A stretch of 26,546 nt of DNA from Selenomonadaceae bacterium (GCA_016286075.1 JAEERZ010000005.1:1-26546); one strand, 5' to 3'; positions 1-8,264 are shown, counted from the first letter of the stretch. Notes: generated from the sequence alone by a model not told the origin. Translations and numbers: made by a program.

Positions 1-520
1 CACGCTGGATATTTCCGAGCGCCATCTGAAACTGATCCAGACTGACGCCGCCATCAGCCCGGGCAATTCCGGCGGCGCGCTGGCCAACGCGGACGGCCTC
101 GTCATCGGCATCAACAGCGCGAAAATCGCCGCCAACGGCGTCGAGGGCATGGGCTTTGCCATTCCCATCAATACGGTGCGCGACATCGTCGATCAGCTGC
201 TGGATCACGGCCGCGTGATCCGTCCGTATCTCGGCGTCGGCGTGTACGACAAAGAGACGGCGGCGCGGGCCGGCTATCAGCTCAACGTGGACGCGGGCGT
301 CTATGTGCAGAACGTCACGCTGAACGGTCCCGCAGGGAAGGCCGGCATTCAGCGCGGCGACGTGATCCTTTCCGTCGGCGGCGAGAAGACCAATACCGTC
401 GGCGAGCTGCGCGCGGCAATCACGTCCCATCAGGTCGGCGATTCCGTGGAAATCCAGATTGTCAGGAACGGCGACAAGATGACGCTGAACGCGGTGCTGG
501 AGGCCATCCCGGAGGAATGA
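1..520 (+). CDS. HtrA/DegP-type serine protease, C-terminal part (partial)
   Basis: The reading frame is open from base 2, so the gene begins upstream of the window. The fragment contains the S1C catalytic-serine motif GNSGG within TDAAISPGNSGGAL (about fragment residues 14-27). It continues through the end of the protease domain (GMGFAIPINTV) into one PDZ domain with a YLGVGV start and a GPAGKAGIQRGDVILSVGG core. Proteins of this family are envelope-anchored or periplasmic quality-control proteases. The catalytic His and Asp and any membrane anchor lie outside the window. The stop is one base before rlmH, so the two are probably cotranscribed. This protease-rlmH order is common near the origin in Bacillota (for example the B. 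subtilis yyc region), which agrees with the parS site downstream. Confidence 0.93.
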   Translation, partial: TLDISERHLKLIQTDAAISPGNSGGALANADGLVIGINSAKIAANGVEGMGFAIPINTVRDIVDQLLDHGRVIRPYLGVGVYDKETAARAGYQLNVDAGVYVQNVTLNGPAGKAGIQRGDVILSVGGEKTNTVGELRAAITSHQVGDSVEIQIVRNGDKMTLNAVLEAIPEE

Positions 521-521
521 C

Positions 522-1001
522 ATGAAAATCACGATCCTCGCCGTGGGGAAGCTCAAGGAAAAATATCTGCGGGACGCCGTCGCGGAATACGCGAAGCGGC
601 TCACGCCCTTTGCAAAATTGGATTTCATCGAGATTGCCGAGGAAAAGATGCCGGAGAATTTTTCTGCGGCGGAAAAGGAAAAGACGCTCGTCCGGGAGGG
701 CGAGCGTCTTTTGGCACGAGTGCCGGAGGGCAGCGAGCTGATCGTGCTGGACGTGGCGGGAGAGGAGCTTTCCTCCGAGGAACTTTCCTCGGCGCTCGGC
801 GAATGGATGACAGGCGGCGCCTCCCACATCACGTTCTTGATCGGCGGGCCCTTTGGCTTGTCTTCCGCCGTCCGGAACGCGGCGCGGCTGCGGCTTTCCC
901 TGTCGAAGATGACCTTCACCCACCAGATGGCACGGCTGCTTCTGACGGAACAGATATATCGCGCCTTCAAGATTTTGCGCGGGGAAAAATATCACTGGTA
1001 A
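522..1001 (+). CDS. rlmH: 23S rRNA (pseudouridine-1915 N3) methyltransferase RlmH
   Basis: This 159-residue protein has the usual RlmH length. It shows the SPOUT-family SAM-binding signature LIGGPFG (about residues 105-111), the conserved MTFTHQMARLLLTEQIYRA segment and the invariant C-terminal end RGEKYHW. RlmH methylates pseudouridine 1915 in helix 69 of 23S rRNA on the assembled ribosome. The ATG follows the htrA stop by one base, with GGAGG inside the end of htrA as ribosome binding site, indicating translational coupling. A strong terminator follows. The family assignment is secure from the motifs. Confidence 0.97.
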   Translation: MKITILAVGKLKEKYLRDAVAEYAKRLTPFAKLDFIEIAEEKMPENFSAAEKEKTLVREGERLLARVPEGSELIVLDVAGEELSSEELSSALGEWMTGGASHITFLIGGPFGLSSAVRNAARLRLSLSKMTFTHQMARLLLTEQIYRAFKILRGEKYHW

Positions 1002-1021
1002 CGATTCGTTCAGTGATTCCA

Positions 1022-1068
1022 AAAAACGAAACCGGCGCCTGTCGGAAATGACGGGCGCCGGTTTTTTG
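1022..1068. terminator. Bidirectional intrinsic terminator between rlmH and the DUF401 gene
   Basis: Arms 1030-1043 and 1050-1063 pair over 14 bp with one G-U wobble around a 6-nt loop. A runs precede the hairpin and T runs follow it, so it can end both the rlmH transcript and the convergent minus-strand transcript. Confidence 0.9.
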
Positions 1069-1077
1069 CGCAGTTTT

Positions 1078-2298
1078 CTATGCCATCGTGAACCATGTGT
1101 AGACGCTGAAAATGGTCAGGAGGACGATCTCGCCGAGCAGCACCGGGCGGAGCGTGCTGAGGAAATTTGAGCGGAAGTAATCCACCGTGACGACAAGACA
1201 CATGTGGGTGGGCGTCAGCATTTGCCCCGCGACGCCGAAGGCCATCGCGATGCCCGCGAGGTCGAGATTGCCCGTGCCCATGGCCGCGACAATCGGCATG
1301 ACGATTGCGACATGGCCCTGGGACATGCCCGTCAGCACGCCGATGATGAAGGAAACGCAGGCGATGATGACCGGCACGGGCAGCGGCGACGTCCGGAAGG
1401 CCTCGACGATTTCGGGCAGCACGCCGATGACGGTCAGTATCTGGATGAAATAGAGAATGCAGAGCACGTTCAGCTGCATCTTCTTGTCCAGCGCGCCGAC
1501 CACCGTGTCCCGCACGGAGACGAAGCGGTTCGTGGCGCGCAGCACGAAGAACAGCAGGAACGTCACGATTCCCATGGCCAAAGACGCGTTCATATCGAGA
1601 AATACCGCCAGCAGGAACGTCGTGACCACCGGGGAAAGCGCGAGGACGAGATCGGCCGCCTCGTGCTTCTTTTGCGCGCCGTCGGCCTTCGGTTTCAGCT
1701 CGTTGGGCAGCCGGAGCGGGCGGATCAGGATGACCCACCCTATGGAAAAGGCCAGGATGGTCAGCCAGCTCAGGTGTTTCAAGAACTCGCTGAAGGGGAC
1801 GTTCGCGATGTTGCAGGCCATGATCATGCCGGGGATGATGGGATTGGAAAACTCGAAAATATGGCGGAACCAAAAATTGATCGCCGCTTTGTGTTCCTGC
1901 GACATGGAAATATCTGCGGAAAGCTCGTCCACGATCGGCGCGGAGAAACGCGCGCCGCCCAGCGACGGCAGCAGCCCGAGGAATGCGGGCATCAGCGCCA
2001 GGAGCGCTTTCGCGCTGGAGAAAACGCGCCGGAGCGCGTTCACCATGCCGGAGAGGGTGCCGCTCAGGCGAAGCTCGATTTCGAGGCACATGACGAAGTA
2101 GAGCGCCAGCATGATATCATAGGTGCGCGACAGGGAAAGCGTTTGTTTCGCGGCGACAAAAAGCGCTGCCGGTTCGCCGGATTGCGTAATCCAGAGCAAG
2201 AGCCCGGCCGCCAGCATGCACGCCCCGATGGGGACGTGCTTTCGCAGCAGCACGACAATCAGGAGAAAAGCCGCCGACAACGGCAAAAAGACATTCAT
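1078..2298 (-). CDS. DUF401-family multi-pass membrane protein (putative permease)
   Basis: This is a highly hydrophobic 406-residue protein with roughly ten membrane segments. It has the DUF401 hallmark LLPSLGGARFSAPIVDE in the first third, a FSNPIIPGM segment, and a late GMSQGHVAIVMPIVAA segment typical of this anion-permease-like group. The substrate is unknown. I chose the ATG at 2298 over the upstream ATG at 2361. The 2361 start has no Shine-Dalgarno, and a candidate extended -10 (TGCTATACT, minus strand, 2332-2340) puts the transcript start near 2325, downstream of 2361. An AAGG lies upstream of the chosen start. It is a single gene, transcribed divergently from suf and convergently with rlmH. 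I see no link to the methyltransferase genes. Confidence 0.85.
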   Translation of the reverse strand: MNVFLPLSAAFLLIVVLLRKHVPIGACMLAAGLLLWITQSGEPAALFVAAKQTLSLSRTYDIMLALYFVMCLEIELRLSGTLSGMVNALRRVFSSAKALLALMPAFLGLLPSLGGARFSAPIVDELSADISMSQEHKAAINFWFRHIFEFSNPIIPGMIMACNIANVPFSEFLKHLSWLTILAFSIGWVILIRPLRLPNELKPKADGAQKKHEAADLVLALSPVVTTFLLAVFLDMNASLAMGIVTFLLFFVLRATNRFVSVRDTVVGALDKKMQLNVLCILYFIQILTVIGVLPEIVEAFRTSPLPVPVIIACVSFIIGVLTGMSQGHVAIVMPIVAAMGTGNLDLAGIAMAFGVAGQMLTPTHMCLVVTVDYFRSNFLSTLRPVLLGEIVLLTIFSVYTWFTMA

Positions 2299-2331
2299 GT
2301 AAAACACCAAACCTTGCAAAAAGTTGTAAGT

Positions 2332-2360
2332 AGTATAGCACAGTTCCGATGAAAAATGCA
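2332..2360 (-). promoter_or_regulatory. Promoter of the DUF401 gene (extended -10)
   Basis: On the minus strand TATACT (2337-2332) is preceded by TGC, an extended -10. The -35 region about 17 bp upstream (TGCATT) is weak. The predicted start near 2325 supports the shorter form of the gene. Confidence 0.45.
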
Positions 2361-2453
2361 CGTTTGTTTTTGTGCGCCGCAGTTCCTCCGATATGTGAGG
2401 CAGAGTATGGGGAGGTATTTTTATATTCTATATCCATACTTAATATATAGGGA

Positions 2454-2482
2454 TTGACAATGATGGTCGAATCTCCTACAAT
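2454..2482 (+). promoter_or_regulatory. Strong sigma-A-type promoter of the suf operon
   Basis: A perfect TTGACA (2454-2459), a 17-bp spacer and TACAAT (2477-2482) stand about 31 bp before the sufC ATG. The 35 bp upstream is very AT-rich and contains an imperfect ATCC/GGAT inverted repeat (about 2432-2454) abutting the -35. It could hold an operator for an Fe-S-responsive repressor, but I cannot match it to a known site. Confidence 0.8.
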
Positions 2483-2512
2483 GAATCCATCGTTTACGAA
2501 GGAGTGCTTTTC

Positions 2513-3262
2513 ATGGGAGAAAATATATTGAAGATCCGCGGGCTTCGCGCCGGCGTGGACGGCAAGGAAATCCTGCACGGCGTCGACCTTTCCGTCGGGA
2601 AAGGCGAGACGCACGTGCTTTTGGGGCCGAACGGTTCCGGCAAGACGACGCTGATGAACGTGCTGATGGGACACCCGCGTTACGAAGTGTACGAGGGCGA
2701 CGCGGCCTTCGAGGGCGAGGAGCTGTTCGCGCTTCCAACCCACGAGCGGGCGCGGCGCGGTCTCTTTTTGTCGTTCCAGACGCCGGAGGAGATTCCGGGC
2801 GTTACGGTGGAGAATATGCTGCGGACGGCGCGTCAGGCGGCAACGGGGAAGAAAGTCGGCGTCATGGCGTTCCGCAAGGAACTGGCGGCGGCTTTGGAAA
2901 TTCTCAAGATGGACAAGGGCTGGGCCGGCCGCTATCTGAACGTGGGATTTTCCGGCGGCGAGAAGAAGCGGACGGAAATATTGCAGCTCCTGATGCTGAA
3001 GCCGAAGCTTGCGCTGCTGGACGAGACGGACTCGGGGCTGGACGTGGACGCGGCGCGGATCGTGTCGAACGGCGTAAAGGCGTTTCGCACGCCGGAAAAC
3101 GCCTGCCTGATCATCACGCATAACGCGAATATTTTGTCCGCGCTTTCCGTGGACAGGGCGCACGTGCTCTTAGACGGGCATATCGTGGAAAGCGGCGGCG
3201 CGGAACTGGTCGAGGAGATCGAGGCTAACGGATACGCCCGGTTCCTCGGTGCGGAAGGGTGA
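2513..3262 (+). CDS. sufC: Fe-S assembly ATPase SufC
   Basis: SufC is the ABC-type ATPase of the SufBCD scaffold complex that builds Fe-S clusters in the cytosol. The 249-residue product shows Walker A GPNGSGKTT, the SufC-type signature FSGGEKKR and Walker B LALLDETDSGLDVDAAR. The DETDSGLD wording is characteristic of SufC. The ATG at 2513 is preferred because AAGGAG (2499-2504) sits 8 nt upstream; the GTG at 2504 overlaps that Shine-Dalgarno. It is the first gene of sufCBDSU and ends 6 bp before sufB. Confidence 0.96.
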   Translation: MGENILKIRGLRAGVDGKEILHGVDLSVGKGETHVLLGPNGSGKTTLMNVLMGHPRYEVYEGDAAFEGEELFALPTHERARRGLFLSFQTPEEIPGVTVENMLRTARQAATGKKVGVMAFRKELAAALEILKMDKGWAGRYLNVGFSGGEKKRTEILQLLMLKPKLALLDETDSGLDVDAARIVSNGVKAFRTPENACLIITHNANILSALSVDRAHVLLDGHIVESGGAELVEEIEANGYARFLGAEG

Positions 3263-3268
3263 CGCGGC

Positions 3269-4675
3269 ATGGCGAAGCAGAAAACCTTCATTGAAGATAT
3301 TGAGCGCGCGCTTTACGACGTCCGCGACGCGGACCGTCCCCGATACCGTTCGGAGCGGGGGCTCTCCGAGGAAATCGTGCGCGACATTTCCAAGCGTAAA
3401 AACGATCCGGCGTGGATGACGGAGCTTCGTCTCGCATCGCTGGCCGTTTATAACGAAACGCCGCCTCCCGCGTGGGGACCGGATATTTCCGCGCTGGATA
3501 TGGAGCGGATTGCGACTTACGTGCAGCCGGACGCGCAGATGGCGGGACGATGGGAGGACGTGCCGGAAGAGATTCGCGGCGCTTTCGACCGTCTCGGCAT
3601 CCCGGAGGCGGAAAAGGAATCGCTGGCGGGCGTTGGCGCGCAGTACGATTCCGAGGTGGTCTACCACAGCATCCAGACGAGCCTGACGAAGCAGGGCGTC
3701 GTCTACACCGATATGGAGACGGCGCTGCGGGAGCACGAGGATATCGTGCGCGCGCATTTCATGAAGCTGGTGCCGCCGAAGGACCATAAATTCGCGGCGC
3801 TGCACGGCGCGGTCTGGTCCGGCGGTTCCTTCGTCCATGTGCCGGAGGGCGTCGAAGTGAAAATCCCGCTGCAGTCGTATTTCCGGCTCAACGCGCCGGG
3901 GGCGGGGCAGTTTGAGCATACGTTGATTATCGTGGAGCCGGGGGCGAGCCTTCATTTTATCGAAGGCTGCTCCGCGCCGAAGTACAGCGTGACGAACCTG
4001 CACGCGGGCTGCGTCGAGCTCTATGTGAAAGAGGGCGCGAGACTCCGCTATTCGACCATCGAGAACTGGTCGCGGAACATGATGAATCTCAACACAAAGC
4101 GCGCGCTGGTGGAAAAGGGCGGCCTGATCGAGTGGGTGTCCGGCTCCTTCGGTTCCCGCGTTTCCATGCTGTACCCCACGAGTATCTTGGCGGGCGAGGG
4201 AGCGCGCTGCGAGTTCACCGGCGTGACCTTCGCGGGGCACGGGCAGCATCTCGACACCGGGGCGACGGTCGTTCATGCCGCGCCGCAAACCTCGTCGGTC
4301 ATCAACACCCGCTCCATTTCCAAGGACGGCGGCGTCGCCGTCTACCGCAGCGGCGTCAAGGTCGCCGCCGGAGCGAAGGGTGCGAAATGCTCGGTGAACT
4401 GCGAATCGCTGATGCTCGACAGCGAGTCCCGCTCCGACACGATCCCGGTCATGGACGTCCGGGAGGACGACGCGGACGTCGGGCACGAGGCGAAAATCGG
4501 GCGCATCAGCGACGAGGCGATTTATTATCTGACGACCCGGGGCATCAAGGAGGACGAGGCGCGGGCGATGATCGTGCGCGGCTTCGTCGAGCCGATCGCG
4601 AAGGCGCTGCCGCTGGAGTACGCGGTGGAAATGAACAACCTGATCAATTTGGAGTTGGAGGGGGCGCGGCGATGA
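3269..4675 (+). CDS. sufB: Fe-S assembly scaffold protein SufB
   Basis: This 468-residue protein is typical in length and layout for SufB, the core scaffold that accepts sulfur from SufS/SufU and assembles the cluster with SufC and SufD. Recognisable segments include the start of the beta-helix (HAAVWSGGSFVHVPEGV-like), IEGCSAP with a conserved Cys, NLNTKRALVEKGG, SVNCESLMLD with the second conserved Cys, and the C-terminal TTRGIKEDEARAMIV helix. It lies between sufC (6-bp gap) and sufD (ATGA overlap), so all three are translated from one message. Confidence 0.96.
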   Translation: MAKQKTFIEDIERALYDVRDADRPRYRSERGLSEEIVRDISKRKNDPAWMTELRLASLAVYNETPPPAWGPDISALDMERIATYVQPDAQMAGRWEDVPEEIRGAFDRLGIPEAEKESLAGVGAQYDSEVVYHSIQTSLTKQGVVYTDMETALREHEDIVRAHFMKLVPPKDHKFAALHGAVWSGGSFVHVPEGVEVKIPLQSYFRLNAPGAGQFEHTLIIVEPGASLHFIEGCSAPKYSVTNLHAGCVELYVKEGARLRYSTIENWSRNMMNLNTKRALVEKGGLIEWVSGSFGSRVSMLYPTSILAGEGARCEFTGVTFAGHGQHLDTGATVVHAAPQTSSVINTRSISKDGGVAVYRSGVKVAAGAKGAKCSVNCESLMLDSESRSDTIPVMDVREDDADVGHEAKIGRISDEAIYYLTTRGIKEDEARAMIVRGFVEPIAKALPLEYAVEMNNLINLELEGARR

Positions 4676-5520
4676 CGGCGGAGAAAAAAGAAATTATCTA
4701 CGACAGGATTCCCGTCCCCACATGGCGCTGGCTCGGCGTCAATGAGATCCGCGTGCCCGAGGCCGTTTTTAAGAAAGCGCCCGTCGCGCGTCTCGTCACG
4801 ATTCCCGCCGGGGAAACGCAGGAGCTGCTCATTGTCTGCCGGGACGAGGCGGTTTTCGAGCTGCGGGCGGAGCTCGGCGCGGGAGCGGAGCTTCGTTTGA
4901 CGCGGGTGCGCCTCGCGCCGGAGGGAAAACAGTGCGCCGACAAGGTCAAAGCGACGCTGGCGGAAAACGCGAGGCTCATCTATACTGCCGTGGAGCTTGG
5001 CGGGGACATTGCCGCCGATCTCCTCGACGTCGACCTTGCCGGGGACGGCAGCAGCGCCGACGTCGCCGCGTTTTATTTTGCCGACGGGCGGCAGAAGCTC
5101 GATATGAATTACGTCGCGCATCAGAGGGGAAAACGCACCGAAGCGTCCCTCGCCGTGCATGGCGGACTCGCCGGCAGGGCGGAGAAAAATTTTCGCGGCA
5201 CGCTGGATTTTATCCGGGGCTCGACAGGCTCCGTAGGGCGCGAGCGGGAGTCGGTCACGCTGCTCTCGTCGGAGGCCGTCAATCGTTCCGCGCCGCTGAT
5301 GCTGTCCGGCGAGGCGGAGGTGGACGGCCGCCATGCGACCAGCGTCGGCAGGCCGGATGAAGAGAAGCTGTTTTATCTGACGAGCAGGGGACTTTCCCCC
5401 GCCGACGCGAAGAGGCTCGTGGTTCTCGCCGCCGCCGCGCCGGTGTTGGACCGGGTTGAGGACAAGGCCCTTGCCGACGAGATTCGCACTTTCATTGAAA
5501 GGAGGATTTCCGATGGCTGA
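4672..5520 (+). CDS. sufD: Fe-S assembly protein SufD (short form)
   Basis: SufD is the SufB paralogue in the SufBC2D complex. The C-terminal part is diagnostic: GRHATSVGRPDEEKLFYLTSRGLS, keeping the His used at the SufB-SufD interface in characterised systems. At 282 residues it is clearly shorter than the roughly 350-430 usual for SufD. The start of the canonical N-terminal domain is missing, leaving mainly the beta-helix core and the C-terminal helices. The ATG overlaps the sufB stop (ATGA, 4672-4675) and has a purine-rich GGAGTTGGAGGGGG upstream. The frame is also open further upstream inside sufB, but those starts would overlap sufB heavily and lack homology. Confidence 0.9.
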   Translation: MTAEKKEIIYDRIPVPTWRWLGVNEIRVPEAVFKKAPVARLVTIPAGETQELLIVCRDEAVFELRAELGAGAELRLTRVRLAPEGKQCADKVKATLAENARLIYTAVELGGDIAADLLDVDLAGDGSSADVAAFYFADGRQKLDMNYVAHQRGKRTEASLAVHGGLAGRAEKNFRGTLDFIRGSTGSVGRERESVTLLSSEAVNRSAPLMLSGEAEVDGRHATSVGRPDEEKLFYLTSRGLSPADAKRLVVLAAAAPVLDRVEDKALADEIRTFIERRISDG

Positions 5521-6751
5521 AACCGAGAATTTTCGCAAGGATTTTCCGCTGCTGCGGCAGGAAATGAACGGCCGTCCCATCGTCTATCTCGACAACGGGG
5601 CGACGACGCAGAAGCCGGAGAGCATGATCCGCGCGATGTGCGGCTATTACGGCGGATGCAACGCGAACCCGCACCGGGGTGCGTACGCGCTGTCCGTGGA
5701 AGCCACCGATATTTACGAGACGGCCCGCGAGCGCGTGCGCCGCTTCATCGGCGCAAAGGAAGCGCGGGAAATCATTTTCACGAAGAACGCCACCGAAGCG
5801 CTGAACCTCGTCGCTTACAGTTACGGGCTTTCAAATATCGGTCCGGGGGACGAGATCGTGCTGACCATCGCCGAGCACCACTCCAACCTCGTGCCGTGGC
5901 AGCGCGTGGCGAAAGCGAAGGGCGCGGCGCTGAAATATATTTATTTGGAAAAAGACGGCAATCTTTCGGAAAAGGATATCGCCGAAAAAATCACGAAGAA
6001 GACGAAGCTCGTCGCCGTCACCCACGTCTCCAACGTGCTCGGCCTTGTGAACCCCGTGCGGCGCGTCGCTGACCGGGCGCACGAGGCGGGGGCGGTCGTA
6101 GTCGTGGACGGTTCCCAGAGCGTGCCGCATCTTGCGGCGAACGTGCAGGAACTGGGCGCGGACTTCTTCGCCTTTTCCGGCCACAAACTATTGGCTCCGA
6201 TGGGCGTCGGCGTGCTGTACGGGCGCGCGGCGCTGCTGGAAGCCATGCCGCCTTTCCTGTCGGGGGGCGACATGATCGAGTATGTGGAGGAACAGGAGAG
6301 CACCTACGCCGAGCTTCCCGCGAAATTCGAGGCGGGCACGCAGAACGTCGGCGGCGCGGCGGGGCTGACCGCCGCCATCGACTACCTCGAAAATCTGACC
6401 TTCGCCCGCGTCAAGGCCGTCGAGGACGACCTTCTCTCCTATGCGCTGCCGCGTCTTCGCGCGCTGCCGTGGATCGAGCTTTACGGATGCGACAGCGAAC
6501 GGGACAACAAGACCGGCATCGTCACTTTCAACGTGAAGGGCGTTCACCCTCACGACGTATCTACGATTCTCGACAGCGAGGGCGTCGCGATACGGGCGGG
6601 TCATCACTGCGCCCAGCCCTTGATGAAGTATCTCGGGCAGGCTGCGACCTGCCGGGCCAGCTTTTACTTTTACAATACGCGGCAAGACGTCGACCGATGG
6701 CTCGACGCGCTGGAAAAAGTCAGGGAGGTCATGCGCGTTGGACATAACTGA
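5513..6751 (+). CDS. sufS: Cysteine desulfurase SufS
   Basis: This is a PLP-dependent type II cysteine desulfurase of 412 residues that takes sulfur from L-cysteine as a persulfide and passes it to SufU. Visible signatures are YLDNGATTQKP near the N-terminus, TEALNLVAYS, the PLP-lysine motif FSGHKLLAPMGVGVLYG, FEAGTQNVGG, and the active-site Cys loop RAGHHCAQP. The start is the ATG at 5513 preceded by AAAGGAGG; it overlaps the end of sufD by 8 bp. A frame-extended start at 5456 lies deep inside sufD and is not needed. Confidence 0.97.
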   Translation: MAETENFRKDFPLLRQEMNGRPIVYLDNGATTQKPESMIRAMCGYYGGCNANPHRGAYALSVEATDIYETARERVRRFIGAKEAREIIFTKNATEALNLVAYSYGLSNIGPGDEIVLTIAEHHSNLVPWQRVAKAKGAALKYIYLEKDGNLSEKDIAEKITKKTKLVAVTHVSNVLGLVNPVRRVADRAHEAGAVVVVDGSQSVPHLAANVQELGADFFAFSGHKLLAPMGVGVLYGRAALLEAMPPFLSGGDMIEYVEEQESTYAELPAKFEAGTQNVGGAAGLTAAIDYLENLTFARVKAVEDDLLSYALPRLRALPWIELYGCDSERDNKTGIVTFNVKGVHPHDVSTILDSEGVAIRAGHHCAQPLMKYLGQAATCRASFYFYNTRQDVDRWLDALEKVREVMRVGHN

Positions 6752-7172
6752 TATCTATACCGAGCTGATCGCCGAGGAAAGCCGGAGCACGGAACACCGG
6801 CGCCGTTTAGACGCGCCGACCGTCACGTTGAAGGGGCGGAATCCGAGCTGCGGCGACGAGATTACGTTGGAACTTGCCGTGAAAAACGGCGTCGTCGAGG
6901 ACGCGGCGTTCACGGGCGTCGGCTGCGCGATTTCGCAGGCGTCCACGTCGCTGATGATCGGCCTCGTCAAGGGGCAGACGACGGAAAGGGCGAAAGAACT
7001 TGCGGAAACTTTCCTTGCGATGATCAAAGGAGAAATTCCCGCGGACGATCCCGCCCTTGCCGAGCTCGGCGACGCGGCTGCGCTGCAAGGCGTTTCGCAG
7101 CTTCCGGCCCGCGTCAAATGCGCGACGCTTTCGTGGCACACGCTGGCGGAGGTTTTAGAAAATAAGGAATAA
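6738..7172 (+). CDS. sufU: Zinc-dependent sulfurtransferase/scaffold SufU
   Basis: The 144-residue product is a SufU-type IscU homologue that receives persulfide from SufS. The three conserved cysteines are Cys38 (NPSCGDE), Cys63 (GVGCAIS) and Cys128 (RVKCATL), the Zn/sulfur-accepting triad; Asp40 follows Cys38 as expected. The start codon is TTG at 6738, set 9 nt after AGGGAGG. The ATG at 6731 is out of frame. The gene overlaps sufS by 14 bp. Confidence 0.95.
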   Translation: MDITDIYTELIAEESRSTEHRRRLDAPTVTLKGRNPSCGDEITLELAVKNGVVEDAAFTGVGCAISQASTSLMIGLVKGQTTERAKELAETFLAMIKGEIPADDPALAELGDAAALQGVSQLPARVKCATLSWHTLAEVLENKE

Positions 7173-7175
7173 GTT

Positions 7176-8105
7176 ATGACACTGCAACAACTGAAATACG
7201 CGCTGGCCGTCGCGAAATACGGCTCGGTGAGTCTTGCGGCGAGACAGCTTTTCGTTTCTCAGCCGAGCGTTACCGAGGCGCTTTCCACATTGGAAGCGGA
7301 AATACAAAAGACGCTTTTCGTCCGAAGCGCGCGAGGTATGAAGCCTACGGACGAAGGACGGACGTTCCTCGGCGGAGCGCGCCAGGTCGTCGAACAGATG
7401 CGGCTGTTGGAGGACAGATACAGCGGCGAGAGTGGCAAGCAGTATTTTTCCGTTTCGACCCAGCATTACACCTTCGTTGCCAGCGCCTTCGTCGAACTGG
7501 CGAGGCGATACGGCGGCGACGATTACGAGTTTTCGCTCTTGGAGGAGCGGACGGGGAAAGTCGTCGAGAACGTGAGGAACTTCAAAAGCGAAATCGGCGT
7601 TCTGTATATGAGCCGTTCTAACGAGATGGTGTTGCGGAAACTTTTGAAGGAAAGTCGTCTCGTCTTTTCTCCGTTGTTTTTGGCGCGGCCCCATGTGTTC
7701 CTCTTTCGGAAGCATCCGTTGGCGAAGCGCGCGTCCGTTTCTTTTGAGGATTTAGCCGAATTTCCCTGCGTCACTTTCGACCAGGGGGAGGAAAATTCGT
7801 TTTATTTCGCCGAGGAAATCGGAAACGAGCGCCCGGTGAAGAAACGCGTCCTTGTTACCGACCGGGCGGCGGTGGCGAATTTCCTGATGGCGCTGGACGC
7901 TTATATCGTGACGACAGGCGTATTGCCTTCGTATTTGCACGGGCGCGACATTGTCGCCGTCCCGTTGGACGAAGATGAGCCGATGACCGTCGGTACTATC
8001 CGCCACGCCGACCGCAGGTTGTCCGAACTGGGGCATGCCTTTATGGCGTCCTTGGAAGAGACGGCGGCGAAGATGGGGCTGACTGAACCGAAACAGGGGA
8101 AATAG
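7176..8105 (+). CDS. LysR-family transcriptional regulator
   Basis: The 309-residue protein has the LysR N-terminal winged helix-turn-helix (GSVSLAARQLFVSQPSVTEALSTLE, residues about 15-40) followed by the effector-binding fold. It starts 3 bp after sufU behind AAGGAA and is therefore probably on the suf transcript. It also sits immediately upstream of the corrinoid/methyltransferase unit, whose promoter region contains a perfect 18-bp palindrome (8112-8129). LysR proteins usually act on neighbouring promoters, so either suf or the methyltransferase unit could be its target. The effector cannot be read from the sequence. Confidence 0.9.
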   Translation: MTLQQLKYALAVAKYGSVSLAARQLFVSQPSVTEALSTLEAEIQKTLFVRSARGMKPTDEGRTFLGGARQVVEQMRLLEDRYSGESGKQYFSVSTQHYTFVASAFVELARRYGGDDYEFSLLEERTGKVVENVRNFKSEIGVLYMSRSNEMVLRKLLKESRLVFSPLFLARPHVFLFRKHPLAKRASVSFEDLAEFPCVTFDQGEENSFYFAEEIGNERPVKKRVLVTDRAAVANFLMALDAYIVTTGVLPSYLHGRDIVAVPLDEDEPMTVGTIRHADRRLSELGHAFMASLEETAAKMGLTEPKQGK

Positions 8106-8111
8106 GGTGAG

Positions 8112-8129
8112 CCTATGGCGCGCCATAGG
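8112..8129. other. Perfect 18-bp palindrome after lysR (operator or terminator)
   Basis: CCTATGGCGCGCCATAGG is a perfect inverted repeat 7 bp after the lysR stop and 10 bp before a -35-like hexamer. As RNA it could fold into a 7-bp hairpin with a CGCG tetraloop followed by a broken T tract (ATTTTAGGATTTTT), so it may terminate the suf-lysR message. Its position just upstream of the next promoter and CTAT/ATAG ends also fit a LysR-type binding site. Confidence 0.5.
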
Positions 8130-8139
8130 ATTTTAGGAT

Positions 8140-8168
8140 TTTTCAATAGGCAATAAAGATGCTATAAT
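8140..8168 (+). promoter_or_regulatory. Promoter of the corrinoid protein 1 / mtmB-like unit
   Basis: A perfect TATAAT (8163-8168) lies 17 bp after TTTTCA (8140-8145), a weak -35. Transcription would begin near 8175, giving a leader of about 180 nt that opens with the conserved hairpin/terminator element. Confidence 0.6.
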
Positions 8169-8198
8169 GCGTCGCATAAAGGTTGATGCAATAACCGA

Positions 8199-8222
8199 AG
8201 CTGATCAGAAAGACTGAAGGCT
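8199..8222 (+). promoter_or_regulatory. Conserved antiterminator-like leader element, copy A
   Basis: The predicted hairpin has P1 AGC/GCT (8199-8201, 8220-8222), internal loop TGA/AG, P2 TCAG/CTGA (8205-8208, 8214-8217) and loop AAAGA. The same layout occurs at 12590, 17518 and 23521 with different stem bases. The 3' side from 8217 is shared with the terminator that follows, so the two folds exclude each other. A GGTT/AACC hairpin precedes it. I do not recognise a known riboswitch class. Confidence 0.6.
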
Positions 8223-8264
8223 GGGCGGGAAAGCGAGCGAGTCGTTTTCCTGTCCGGCCTTTTT
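8217..8264 (+). terminator. Leader terminator, copy A
   Basis: Arms 8217-8232 and about 8246-8261 pair over 16 bp with three G-U wobbles around a loop containing GCGAGCGAGTCG, followed by a T run. It lies about 90 bp upstream of the corrinoid protein gene on the same strand, as expected for an attenuator. After it come about 90 nt containing GAGGGGGG and a mini-ORF, with no other clear signal. Confidence 0.75.

Noticed and set aside
1204..2352. A 382-codon plus-strand frame opposite the DUF401 gene
   Set aside because: The translation is His/Arg/Asp-rich with no recognisable domain, while the minus strand encodes a clear DUF401 membrane protein.
3170..4486. A 438-codon minus-strand frame opposite sufB
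   Set aside because: Shadow of sufB; no motifs and Arg/His-rich composition.
8199..8222. ANTAR-type antiterminator target
   Set aside because: ANTAR sites are paired hairpins with hexaloops having conserved A1 and G4; here there is a single hairpin with variable A-rich loops and the conserved bases lie in an internal loop.
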